This document shows, piece after piece, positions 1 through 10,260 of a DNA stretch of 64,000 bases. The notes beneath the pieces were generated by a model, which saw nothing but the letters and a program-made list of their open reading frames with translations, was not told the DNA's origin and did no database searches. The stretch is from Cristatella mucedo. Lineage: Eukaryota > Bryozoa > Phylactolaemata > Cristatellidae. The DNA lies in contig WPIO01000020.1 of NCBI GenBank assembly GCA_009760855.2, forward strand, positions 5,031,501 to 5,095,500, read 5' to 3'. Positions within the stretch are counted from its first letter, which is position 1, and each line of letters starts with the position of its first letter. The position numbers and the translations under genes are program-made.

Positions 1-82
1 TCCCAGAGCAGCTTTTCAAATTAAAAACGACATTTTAAAACATAAAATATTGGGCAATTTTAATGAAAAATAAAAGGAACAA

Positions 83-105
83 ATATATATATATATATAT
101 ATATA
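83..105. repeat. AT microsatellite
   Basis: An uninterrupted AT dinucleotide tract at the left edge of sequence that is present in block A but not in block B. In B the same point reads straight through, so the tract marks the insertion or deletion boundary. Confidence 0.9.
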
Positions 106-604
106 AATGTAGGGTTAACAAATATTCCAACGAATAGTCGCCTAATGATTGCGTACCAACTAGAAGTTTTGGAAAATAGTGGAATTTTGTCTCGTGCGTT
201 TCAAATAGCTATGTAAACAAGAATAATACCAAGAGACCTAAAAACACAGTTGTCGCATGATAATTTAGCATAGCTGAGAACCTACCGGTTTAGGTAATGC
301 AACACTGCTGGGCAGTTCCTTATGTCGTGTTTCTGCTGCCTTCATTAAATATAAGGTTCTTCCAATTCAATGAGTAAAAACCTACCGCAGCTTAACCGCA
401 ACTGTCAGTACTAGCTGATGCGTACACACCTTCTTGGGCGCTGCCGCTGTGCTCGAAGCTGCATTGGCTTGCTCCAATGTCTCCAAAGACTATGCCAACT
501 AACGTAATCAGTTACAAATTTCAAGCATTACAAAAAGGTTATTAGCAGCAATGATTACCTTGTTGCCTTTGTAAAATACCTGCTGGAAGCATAACAGGTA
601 ACTT
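106..604. other. Non-coding sequence private to block A
   Basis: No gene, tRNA or repeat family is recognised. The stretch has no counterpart in block B and lies between the AT tract and the first LINE fragment. Confidence 0.5.
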
Positions 605-1107
605 AAATAACAATAATACTGCACTTGATAATGCGCCGTCAGAGAACCTAATCTTTTTCTAGGCGCTTTACATTTGCTGCAAAGGGAAATGCAATTCAAC
701 GGTGAGTAAAACCATGCTTGCTAAACAAACAAAATTATTAACATAGTAAGGGTGAACATGCACAGGGTCAGCATGCAAATGTGGTTAGTGGCTGCATGCA
801 CAGTGTCAGCACGCATAAGCATATGAAGGACGAATCACAGGGACCCACTAAATGCTGTCCTAAATAAGTATATTTAAGTTCTTTTTAAATATGGTCAAGT
901 CAGGGGATGTTGTGACGCAAGTCGGGAGGGAGTTCCAGACTTTGGGAGGATACGAACTGAATGCACGGTCTCCAAAGGGTTTAAGGTGTGTACGAGGTAT
1001 TTGTAGACTGTTGGATTCCGTAAAGTAGGTGGTACGATGCTCGGCCTGATGGGGGAGTAAATCTGACAGATAGGCTGGAGTCAAAGAATGAAGTGACCTA
1101 TACACAT
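605..1107 (-). mobile_element. LINE-A fragment, 3' end, minus strand
   Basis: On the minus strand this encodes the last part of an L2/CR1-type reverse transcriptase, with SLHSLTPAYLSDLLPHQ, then GDRAFSSYPPKVWNSLP. A 3' untranslated region follows and ends in an ATT-rich tail near 607-619. It is truncated at its 5' end and meets the next LINE fragment head to head near 1,108. A non-LTR retrotransposon of this kind moves by target-primed reverse transcription. This copy is a dead 5'-truncated remnant. Confidence 0.85.
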
Positions 1108-1650
1108 TACTCCACTTCTCGCCGACCTGCACTGGCTACCAGTCAATCAACGGATTGACTTCAAGGTTTTGTCGCTCACTTTTATGTCCCTTCATTCTAT
1201 GGCTCCAGCCTATCTGTCAGATATACTCCCCCATCAGGACAAGCATCGTACCACCTGCTTCTCGGAATCCAACAGTATACCAATACCTCGTACAAACCTT
1301 AAATCCTTTGGAGACCGTGCATTTAGTTCATATGCTCCCAAAGCCTGGAACTCCCTCCCGACCTGCGTCAGAACAGCCCCTGACCTGACCACATTTACAA
1401 GGAACCTAAAAAAACACCTATTTAGGACAGCATTTAGTGGGTCCCTGTGATTCGTCTTTGATGTGCTTATGCGTGCTGACACTGTGCATGCTGCCACTAA
1501 CCATATTATTCATCTCGTTTGTTTTTCAAGCATGATTTTACTTACAATTCATATGCATTTCACTTTACTGCAAATGTAAAGCGCCTAGAGAGAGATTGAG
1601 TTCTCTCAGGGCACTTTAACAAGTGAATTATTATTATTATTATTACTATA
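1108..1650 (+). mobile_element. LINE-A fragment, 3' end, plus strand
   Basis: This is the same family as the preceding fragment but in opposite orientation. The plus strand reads HSMAPAYLSDILPHQ, then GDRAFSSYAPKAWNSLP and LFRTAFSGSL, followed by the conserved 3' untranslated region and an ATT repeat at about 1,627-1,645. Coding stops after the RT C-terminus. Together with 605-1,107 it forms an inverted repeat with arms of about 0.5 kb. Confidence 0.88.
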
Positions 1651-1737
1651 ACTGAGCGAAAAAACCTTGACAAACAAAAACTTGCGACATGTTTATCGAG
1701 CACGATCACCTAAATAGCAATAGTCAAATGTTCGCAT

Positions 1738-3624
1738 AAAGGAAATTAAAGGTTAACTTTGGCACTGTGCTTGAAAAAAAAGCAGTATTTCTACAGTGCC
1801 GGGGTCAACAATATAAAAAGCGAGCTTGTCAGGATAAAATTGCTGCAACCCCTCGACAAGCTGGCAGGTGGTTGGTGCCAATTCATCATTTACCAATGGA
1901 ATAATTTGTTTCAGCTGACCTCGGAGGACAGCAAGAATTCTAAGTAATTTTAACTCGCTGGGTAGTGATGCTTGCCTTCGACTTCAGCTGCTTCTAAGTT
2001 TATAGCTCAGCTTCTTTTATTTCACTCCAGGCCAGGAAAGCTAGTGGTCCTTTAAGCCGCCTCTTGACCATGCTTTTAGCCTTCCATACTAAGGAATACT
2101 TTAAAAATAATCCGTTGTTCAGAAGCTACTAAAGCTGCAGCTTTCGTCTGCAGCTGTTAAACAAGGGGCGAGTAGCATATGCCCCAATCACCCGCCTTGG
2201 TTTGTTGCGAGCTTGTTCCTGTTTTTCCCTAAAGTTGTTCCCCGCTTGCCTTGTTCATTCGCTTGTATTTATGAAGACAATTTTAAAATCCGTCTGCCTT
2301 TTCATTTCGCTGAACTCTAAGCAGACAGACTAAATTGAGTGTGTAAATTATCTTTAGATAGCTTATTTTGCCTTAATGCACTTTTGATTTAGTATAAATA
2401 AGCAGTATAACTTTACCAATGAGCCCACACACTTTTCATAACTTTGAATGTGCTTCGGCAAAGATTATAGCTTTTAGTGGCAATCATCTACGTACGTCTA
2501 TTTAATCCTTCTGGATACATTAGAGTTTAGACATAGGTAGCTGCTGCACTCTCCACGTGAAGACTATGAAAACATTTAACCTCATCCGATCACAATTGAT
2601 TGCTGGAGTATTTGCTACACTTCCTAGTCTCACTGGCAAAAGAAAGCTAACAGATTTGATCTCTTTCGATTGTGATAATTATTATTTAAATAGTCTTTTT
2701 GCTGTTCTTGCAGAACGTAGGTTCTCTTTATCAGTGTTAACTGATCTCACTCACTTAATTAAAATAATAAGACTGGGCAACAATGTGGACGACCTATTTT
2801 GTCTAATACTAGTTTAATAATAGTTCTTCTATCATGTGTTCTATCCTACACTAATACATTTTCTTATGTGGCTTTATACCTGTATTCAAGAGCGAGCACA
2901 CAGTATTTCATCACATTACTCAAACAGGCGCTGCTTCGTAGTCAATATTTTGCATGATGTTGCTAAAATCAAGTCGTCCGCCCTTATATATATACACGAC
3001 AATGCTTTAGAGCTGAGTAATTAAAATAAAGCTTGTAGATTTTTCTGTCTTTGGTACAGCCTGTAGAAGTATTATACTGCTACTAATCAATCCATAACTC
3101 TATGAATAGTTAGGAATTGATTGTAACTATTAATGAAGCTTAATATTCCCAGCTCAAAACGTTCCTCAATGTTTAGCTGTCAGCTTGCTGCGAGCTGTCA
3201 GTCAGCTTGACAACATGGTACTGAGCCTAAGATGCGTGCTTTACATACACGGCCAACTTTCTACACTTAATCAATCGCTCATGGTCGACAAGCTACACTA
3301 TACTACTAGTAAGATAGAGTTGAGTTAATTAGCCTCAGTTTTATAACTGTTTCACATTTCGGCAACGTAGACAATCGTTCGAAAAACAGTCTGCAACGGT
3401 GAAAGCCATTGGTCTGAATGTAAATTAGCAACGTAGCAGCTTTCAAGAATGAATCTTAAACTTGTTCTAAAACGATTGATAAGGATGATAATATCAGATT
3501 TGTCACAAACTTTGTGGGTCGAAAATTTACATTTTTACATGGGCGTAGAATTCGCTTGAAATACTTAGGTGAGATGTACTATTATTCTTTACAGAAAAAC
3601 AACCGGAAAACTCTTCTCTTCCAG
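1738..3624 (+). other. Probable intron of gene copy A (duplicated sequence)
   Basis: This aligns with 18,046-20,249, the inferred intron of copy B. No large open frame is present. A segment at 1,810-1,947 keeps a reading frame in step with 18,121-18,258, but its meaning is unknown. The stretch ends in a pyrimidine-rich tract and an AG acceptor at 3,623-3,624. Confidence 0.55.
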
Positions 3625-4544
3625 CTCTGAATGTCATAAAGGTTCGACTAGGAAGAGCAGCATCCAATGCGATTCCCGTGTCATCACTGGCTACTGTATT
3701 TCCATTTTTTTGCTGTGATTTTACATTACTGAGCGACGAAGTCGTTGCATTTGCTTGTGGCTACGAAGGTGTGCAGGTGTTCAGCATGATCGGAGTAGAG
3801 TTGTCAAAATGGAAGCCACCAAAAGTGGACTGGACATATCTTATCACAGCTGTTTCAAAGGATGGCTCAGGTAGTTGTCGTATCGTCACCGCCGCTAGGG
3901 ACGTAAATGCAATCGTGGTCCTGGAGCCGGCCAACGGTCAGCTGGCTGGTGTCTGGAACGAATGCCACCGCTACGACCTAGGTGGTGAATCTGTCGAGAA
4001 GTTGGCTTGCTACGGTGATGTCATCGTCTTTGCCTGCTGTAGGAAGGACCAGATGAGCACCATCGAGGATCTCTTTCCACTGTATCCTAGGAGCCTGGTT
4101 TTCCTTAAAGATGTCGAGCTTTTTAGGCTCGAACTCGGCATAGGGTGTGTGATTGGACTCACAATTGATGCAGAAATGATAGTGATGGTGACGAAAACTG
4201 AACTAAAATCTTCCGTGACAGCTTTCAACCACAGTGGCATTACATTGTGGAAACGAGATAACCTTTACCATCTGTCCGACGTTTGCTTTTCAGTAGATGG
4301 GTCAGCTTTGTATTTTTCAAACTTTGATATGAAAATGGTGATGGAATTTAGTCGTACTGGTAAAGGTGAATTCAAAGTTCTTCTCAAATCACAAGATTAT
4401 CTAATCAATCACCGTCCGGTAGGAGTTTCAACATACCGTTACGACAGTAAACTAGAATTAGCTGTTCTGTATCCAGATGATTTAAAGAATCAAGGTTGTG
4501 TGAAGTCAATCATATTATTTGTAGGTAAAGATTCGCACACTTAA
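3625..4544 (+). CDS. Beta-propeller-like protein, copy A, large 3' exon (start exon outside window)
   Basis: The open frame runs from a TTCTCTTCCAG splice acceptor to a TAA stop and gives about 305 residues. It has no usable ATG at its left end, and reading stays open and aligned with copy B right up to the acceptor, so this is an internal or last exon. Its first two bases complete a codon begun in an upstream exon. By alignment with copy B that start exon should lie about 0.3 kb before the window. The protein has repeated short beta-strand-like stretches and no signal peptide or membrane helix. Conserved blocks include KWKPPKVDWTY and SDVCFSVDGSALY, the latter like an NHL or similar propeller blade. 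Many cysteines occur in CC pairs. It shares about 73% of residues with copy B without gaps. I do not recognise a named family. A propeller fold is inferred and WD40-like is possible. Confidence 0.75.
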
Positions 4545-4564
4545 AGACAGTAGGATGTCGTCTA

Positions 4565-4570
4565 AATAAA
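4565..4570 (+). terminator. Poly(A) signal of gene copy A
   Basis: A canonical AATAAA lies 20 bases after the stop codon. The aligned site in copy B reads AATAAC, so only this copy has the perfect hexamer. Confidence 0.6.
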
Positions 4571-5275
4571 TTATTACAATGCTTGGCAGAGTTGTTAAGT
4601 GACTGAATTTCGCATCGATTGCTGTGGCTGAATAATGGTATGCGATTCGCAGAGCACTGCTCGGCCTTTTACTAGCTCCCTAAACTCTGTAATGCCAGCC
4701 ATGAGGGCTTATCACAAACACATGTCATGGCTTCAGGTATGCGGTAATCGTGCTCAGTTAAGGAAATGCTGTGTTCAACCAAAACTGCAATGACTATAGT
4801 GATACGACCGTTAACGGTTGCCTGTCCCCGGCACTCAGCTTGAAAGCGTGTACGATACTAAATCTCTGCTCAGTAAATCCCTTTCCTCGCCACAAAATTT
4901 CTATTTAACTTTCCATGGCCTACATTCTGTTTTCAAGTGAACGCGATCCCAAATGTCGTCTTAGTGAGACCCTTAGGTAGACGTAAAATATCAATTAAAC
5001 ATTCCACCATGGACGGTAAATACCTTTTAGGAAGGTTATATTACATCTGGGGTCCCCTAAGAAATTGACTTTACTGGAAAAATTCAAATCTTACTACCAA
5101 ATCTATGGTAATTAAATGTCGGTGCAATCGAGTACCAATCTACTGGGAGCAACAAGTCAAAATTGAGTACAAGGTTAATGATCCTAATTTTATGTCACGT
5201 TAAGAACAAAGAGTAACAAATTACTAGTTAAGAGTATCTGTTGTTGCACCTGCACGAAATTTAAGCGTCTCGTCC
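4571..5275. other. Duplicated 3' flank of gene copy A
   Basis: This aligns with 21,190-21,905 in block B, with scattered substitutions and indels. No gene or element is recognised. Homology stops at about 5,275, where the Gypsy-type relic begins. Confidence 0.6.
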
Positions 5276-5279
5276 CACC

Positions 5280-5700
5280 ATCGTCAGGACATCCTCTGCC
5301 GTGCTAGCAGCTATCACCTCAATAGTCCTTTGATTTGGCTCAACTATGCCATTGCCAGACGATTTGTAAGCGCACCGTTTGGGGGCTCCACGCCCCAAAG
5401 ATCGCAAAGACCGTGCAGTGCTGTTGAGAGAAAACTCGCACCATTATCCATGAGGAATTGCCGTGCAGTACCTGGCTCCCTAAAAAATTAGTCAAAGTTT
5501 TTGCATCACGGAGTTTTAACCCTCGTCGGACATTCGCCTAAAAATAGCTCGCCGGCTGGGCCCACAATCTATTACAGGCAGTTATTTTTGGCCCTTCAAA
5601 TGTGCTACAATGCACAAAATGCCCTGCAAATTCTCGCTTACATCCAGCATGCGGGGACTCCATGCAGCTGGTGCAGGATCTATTGACTTGCAACAAGGGC
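5280..5700 (-). pseudogene. Integrase remnant of the Gypsy-type element
   Basis: The minus strand carries pieces typical of invertebrate Gypsy-type integrase: IDCGPSRRAI near 5,543-5,569, then LMDNGASF near 5,430-5,455, which sits where the DN of the catalytic core is expected, then DLWGVEPPNGA. Frameshifts and stop codons separate the pieces and follow them. An active integrase would insert the cDNA copy into the genome. This one cannot be made. Confidence 0.65.
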
Positions 5701-5767
5701 GTGCCTTCATGACGGCTTCAATGTCCGTTTGAAGGATAACAGCTTCTGGGGTGCATATTGTGGCCAG

Positions 5768-6240
5768 TTACAGTGTTCGCTCTATCCCACAGAGGTGTAG
5801 GCTGTGGAAACTTTTTAAGTCGATGCTAACCACCGAAGAAGACGCCTGGTCTATGAGAGTGATACAGCATACATTCGCCCTCACCCATTTCTGAGCGACG
5901 CGGGTCAGCTGACCGGCTTTATTGTCAGATGATCGCACCGGAAGCACCGAACCGTGCAGTTCAAACTCTAACGCCGGGTCGGCGATCATTGCTAGCTTGC
6001 CTCTAATGAGCGCCTCTTTCACGCCTTGGGCTCCTACAGACTTCTCCCATGTAAGCAGCGATTGTAGGGATCCATAGTCTGTAGCTGAATCTGTCCGTCT
6101 CTCAACCTGCCGCAAGGACCAAGTAACCACAAGATTGACACCCTTGATGACGGCCTCGAGCTCAGCAAGGTTCATGTGGGCTACGTCTTCAGCTTTCAGA
6201 AGCTATTAGGCATCCTCCATGATTCTTCATCCTACATCTA
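5768..6240 (-). pseudogene. RNase H domain remnant of the Gypsy-type element
   Basis: A minus-strand open stretch of about 135 residues includes NLAELEAVIKGVNLVVTW, TDSATDYGSL, RGKLAMIADPALEFEL and NKAGQLTRVAQKW. These follow the order seen in the RNase H domain of Gypsy-type polyproteins, with the conserved Glu and TDS motifs visible. A broken continuation up to about 6,240 supplies the start of the domain. It lies directly upstream, in the minus sense, of the integrase remnant. Confidence 0.7.
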
Positions 6241-6559
6241 GGCACATGCCAATTGCAAAGCTGCCGGCGTTACACCGGACGGCACCGCTTTCCAGATTCG
6301 GTGGGTTCCAACTGCTTGAAACGGGATCTTCGGCATGCAGCAGCTGCAGTAATTCACTCACCATGGCCTTGACATTTGAACCGACGACTGAATCCACCCA
6401 ACGTTGTCAGAGGCTCTGTTTAAGTAACTGCTTCGCGAAGCCTGCTTGCCACTGGAAAATGGCCGATAAGCTGAGCACACCATGGAAATAGCTGCTGTCG
6501 CTACGAACGTAGGTTTTCAGACAGCAGTGGCTCTATTTGTCGTCAAAACGGGCTCGCAC

Positions 6560-6720
6560 GCTCTCCTAAACCTAGCAGGATTTGCAAGCGCCGCCGAAAT
6601 GCTGGATCTCGAGCACCACGTATGCACTGGGGCGGACGTCTCAAAGTTTCCGATGAGGACAGGAACCGAGGGAAGAAGCATGAAAAAGGAGGGACATGCA
6701 ATGGCACAGTAATGCATGCT
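6560..6720 (-). pseudogene. Possible aspartic protease remnant
   Basis: The minus strand reads APVHTWCSRSSIS, which resembles the retroviral-type protease active-site stretch (D-T-G-C-S followed by R-S-I-x-S), but the catalytic Asp is replaced by His. It sits between the zinc knuckles and RNase H, the right place for a protease. Support is weak because the stretch is short. Confidence 0.35.
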
Positions 6721-6769
6721 CTCATCTACTCGCCTTTTCCATTTGGTACGACGGTCCGATACGAGCAGT

Positions 6770-7330
6770 GAGCAGGCAGATGTTCAGAGCTCCCGCAAAC
6801 ATAGCGGTGCTTCAAGCTACTGCCGCGCTCGGCTTTGGAAGGACAGTCACGACTCATATGCCCAACTGCCTTGCACAGGAAGCACAAAACCTCCCGGTGA
6901 GCCGGTACTTGAGCATGCCGTCCCGAACCAGAACACAGCAAAGCTACAATTAGCAGCACTTGGAGTGCGGTTCGCCTTCACTATAATGCGAGCTCCATGA
7001 AAATGCGTCGGCAAGTCAGAGTGGTTGCATGAGGTTTGGAGCTGCTTCTTCGCGGCCTCTGGCAGTCCAGCGACAGAGACAAATTTAATGAAATCTCCAG
7101 CCACCAGCCCAGCCTGCCAATTAAATTTTGATCAATTAACATCCGTGTTTTCGCGTTTCGAAAGGTGAAGCCATTGCTCTTACGCATCAAAACGATTGGG
7201 CGAGCACTCAGCCGGAAGCGCTTCCTTTACCTGTGCATAGTAGTCCTTAGCCGTCTCAGGGACGCTTTAGTATACGGCTAACACCCCACGTCTAAGAAAA
7301 AGTGGCAAAAATTACCCAAGTCATTAACTC
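6770..7330 (-). pseudogene. Gag remnant with zinc knuckles
   Basis: Minus-strand fragments in several frames give FLPLFLRRGVLAVY, ETAKDYYAQVKEALPAEC, FIKFVSVAGLPEAAKKQLQ and then a CX2CX4HX4C zinc knuckle at 6,843-6,884 (CFLCKAVGHMSRDC). A second knuckle follows, with HLPAHC kept and its first Cys lost. This is the usual layout of Gypsy-type gag: a capsid-like helical region followed by nucleocapsid knuckles that bind RNA. Frame changes show it is no longer functional. Confidence 0.72.
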
Positions 7331-7400
7331 ATTTCGTCTTGGCCTATCTCTCAACCGACCCAACCGCTCGGCGATATCTCAGGTGAGGTGGAATGACGAA

Positions 7401-8310
7401 ATGGCTGCTTCCGTCAATTGTAATTAAATACTCGTCTTGAAGGCAAAATAGGCTGTACTTTAAAGTTCACGTCAGAACGTAGGCTATACAATACAAAATG
7501 CTGAGGCGGATTCACCAAGACGTATATTCTCGCTGGCACTAAAAGCTATCCCAAAATGTATCCTTCTGGCCCACCGCCAGAGTCCCGACTGTCCCCCTCT
7601 GCAGGCTGCCCCTCGCCCATGTGTACCCTTCCCTGCAAACCAGCCTGGCGAATAATCCAGCAGCAGCTCCATAAATCCACTAGGTCATCAGCATGGCTCT
7701 ACCACAAGCTGACCACAGTTAATAATATTACCGTACACTCGACCGGCCTACGTGCTTATATCGCCATCATAAATCAATCACACTTCGTATTTTAAGACTC
7801 TTTTAATCTATATAACCATTTACCTAGAGTATGGTTTTAATTAAAACCTCAGGTTAATCTTTAAATCGTTTTATTCACACGCTAAACTTAGCAGAATTTT
7901 GATTCCGTTTCAACATTTCCGTCTGTGCCTGATTGCAGCCGCACATCCCCACAATCTGTTATCATACTCACATACTTATCATTCTTTTGAGCTAATTACT
8001 AGATTTTATCATATGCGTAAAATACCTTGCTTACTAATTGAAACTTTCCCAACTGTTATTTCATTGAATTAAATGGGCCTATTACAGCTCAAAGTGATAG
8101 ACCATTTAAAACCTATGTTCGTTTTTACTTGTGACGTCGTTGCAGCTCTGAAACCCACTCCTTGTGAGACTGCTTACTAAACAGCCGATTGCAGATTTTT
8201 TGTCTCTAAGGTAATGCACACATGAATTGCAATATCAGTTACGTTACGAGTTTAGCGAACACTTTCTATGTTCGTGAATTATAAATAATAGGAGCTACTT
8301 ACGTCATCAT
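7401..8310. other. No gene seen; insertion flank, then duplicated upstream region of the TATA site
   Basis: Sequence up to about 7,870 is private to block A. From about 7,880 it aligns with 23,655 onwards in block B and leads into the conserved TATA region. No coding potential is recognised. Confidence 0.5.
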
Positions 8311-8324
8311 TAACGTGCGGACGG

Positions 8325-8332
8325 TATAAAAG
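8325..8332 (+). promoter_or_regulatory. Conserved TATA box, block A
   Basis: TATAAAAG lies in a stretch well conserved with block B (24,101-24,108). About 100 bases downstream both copies have an ATG with a good context at 8,425 that reads ATG GCT ATG GTA TTT TAA. The aligned block B version encodes Met-Glu-Met-Val-Phe and stops at the same codon. The GTATTT could instead be a splice donor after ATG GCT ATG. A core promoter is likely. The gene it serves was not found. Confidence 0.5.
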
Positions 8333-8744
8333 CCGAAGTCAGTCATAAGAAATTTTTCTAAGGTGCAGAGTGAAGCTGGGCACTCAGTTACGTCGCAAAC
8401 AGTCCTTACGGCTACTGTTCAGTGATGGCTATGGTATTTTAATAGAGAGGCAATTCGCGTTGCTCTGGTGCTGAGCGTTTTATATATGTGGAGATGGGTT
8501 CGCTGCATCATGGCTGCAAGTGCAAGTTATTTATGCCGATTTATCTAGCTGCTGGCCTACCTTTTTTTGTCTAGAATTGTTTTTTGTCAGCTGTCGGAAA
8601 GCACGAGTGCAATCTCAAGCACTGCTCTTGGCTAAGAGCATGAAAAACACCATTCAAGTTTTGTTTTAGGAATGCCGTCAAGTTTCTGACTAAGCATGAC
8701 AACTTGGTTGCAAGTGACTTGCCTAATTATCTTACGTGAAATAC

Positions 8745-8860
8745 CTGAAAAATTAACGAGATTTAAAGTAATAATAAAGATAATAGCACATTTGATATAG
8801 TGCACCCAGAGAACTTAACCTCTTTCAAGGCACATTAATTTGGCTGCGAAAGAAGCACTA
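8745..8860 (-). mobile_element. Old LINE-A 3' end relic (block A)
   Basis: Minus-strand remnant of the LINE-A 3' untranslated region, recognisable by the AATAATA tail and the GAGAACTTAACCTCTTTC motif. The same relic exists in block B at 24,505-24,589 and 24,860-24,900, so it was in place before the duplication. Confidence 0.6.
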
Positions 8861-9949
8861 TTTGAAGTCCGGACGCTACTACGCCAAAGATTTTTTTTAT
8901 CAATGTGTATTATTATTATTCAAAGCTTCGAATGAGTACGTCCTAATAGGTGTGGGAGTGTTTTTAAATATCTTTTCATTGAATAAACACTGGGTCTGCA
9001 CTGTCAATTCGGCTAGCGTTTTTCTAAGAAACATTTTCCAGGATTCGCGCCTGATAAAATATAACTGTGTTGGATTTAAAAACTAGTCTGCATAAAATCG
9101 CTTACTTCCGCGTAGAAATAGTTCACTAGCACGCATGCAAATTCGTCTTTTAATGCCGTTCCAACTCAGTTTAGTAGCTTCTTAGAGCTTCCTAGTGTGT
9201 CTTAGACTCGCCAGCATATGCGCTATTGGCTCTGCTATGGTCTCACACTTGATATTGCAATCTGACACAACAACTTCAATTCCAATTGCTGCTGCAAATC
9301 CGGAACATCTGATCTTTGACATGAGGTATTGTAATGCTTGAACACCCGCAATTCAGCTTGCAGTTTGTCTAGAAGCCTTGCATTATTGAATGAATTGTAA
9401 CTGATCACTTAAAATGATTGGCAATCGCCCTCAACGGTGGAGCGGCTAAAATGAATACATTTTACATAGCTGCGGATCTCCGAAGCTTAGCATGTTGACA
9501 GATTGGCTGAAGTTTCGATCGGCCCCTTTGACAATGGAATAGTATTAAAGCAGATTAAATTATCGCGAGGCTATTCAAGTCTGATCGCTAAACCAACGTT
9601 CTGACTTTTTCATATCTCTTCCATTTGAAACGTTAGGAATCCTCACTGACCTGATTAGTAGTAATATTTTTTGAGAATGAGTGGTGACTTTGAACTAAAG
9701 CAGCGATTCACTTTTGGTCATAAGCAGGAATTTTTTACTTTAATTTATGCATGACAAGACTTGACTAATACATATGACAAGCCCATGATCGGATTGGCTC
9801 CGCATGCTGTAAAAGAAAGCTTGTATTGAGCAGAACAAACAGTTGGGCATGACCTTGTGATCTTTTGGAATAATGCGATGCCAAAACGAGAGCAGCAGCT
9901 CGCAACTATTGACAACTAAGCAAGTACTGGAGACACCTTGATTCGAGAA
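8861..9949. other. No gene seen
   Basis: Partly duplicated in block B (24,900-25,317). About 0.6 kb around 8,950-9,590 is present only in A. No recognisable coding sequence or repeat family. Confidence 0.5.
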
Positions 9950-10260
9950 GACAAAGTTGGCAATGATGGAACACTGGCGGAAATCATCTTTGGAGTGGCC
10001 ATTCCGATTGAAAATTGCTAGAGCGATCTTGAGCAGGTGGCAAATTACTAGACAACCTATTAGGCAAACAGTTGAAACGACTTTTCATATGCACTGTCAC
10101 GGGCTGGAGATTATTCTCTGAGAGCCACTCTGTTAGCTGACTCTACCACACGGCCGATAGCTGGGGCTCGGCCTGCTCGGATTGGCCGAGACAGAACTGG
10201 CCAGCAGTCGATGTTTCTCGGGTGCTGCTTTTAAATTTTAGCTTTTAGCAGATAGATATA
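9950..10260 (+). repeat. Interspersed repeat R, copy 1
   Basis: Contains a GGGCTGGAGATTATTCTCTG core, followed by a GC-rich stretch around GCTCGGCCTGCTCGGA and a TTTTAGCTTTTAGCAG end. Further copies lie at 21,940-22,190 and 25,318-25,640. Copies 1 and 3 are equivalent members of the duplication. Copy 2 is an extra copy next to gene B. A 60-codon frame that is open in copy 3 is broken here by a one-base insertion. Confidence 0.6.

Larger units (their letters stand above)
5276..7400 (-). mobile_element. Decayed Gypsy-type LTR retrotransposon, reverse transcriptase missing
   Basis: On the minus strand, pieces of a metazoan Gypsy-type polyprotein appear in the expected order: gag, zinc knuckles, a possible protease remnant, RNase H, integrase. 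Only about 0.5 kb separates the knuckles from RNase H, too little for a reverse transcriptase, so that domain was deleted. Frameshifts and stops break every domain. The element is absent from block B, so it was inserted after the duplication or lost from B. I did not identify LTRs. The stretch 7,400-7,870, also private to A, could hold remains of the 5' end. Confidence 0.75.

Noticed and set aside
3678-3680. GTG as start codon of the propeller frame
   Set aside because: Nuclear animal genes rarely start at GTG, and the frame stays open and conserved upstream to a splice acceptor in both copies, so an upstream exon is the better explanation.
4010-4240. Minus-strand frame inside the propeller exon
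   Set aside because: Shadow of the conserved plus-strand coding sequence.
6219-6712. Plus-strand frames across the Gypsy-type relic
   Set aside because: They lie antisense to recognisable minus-strand RNase H and protease remnants.
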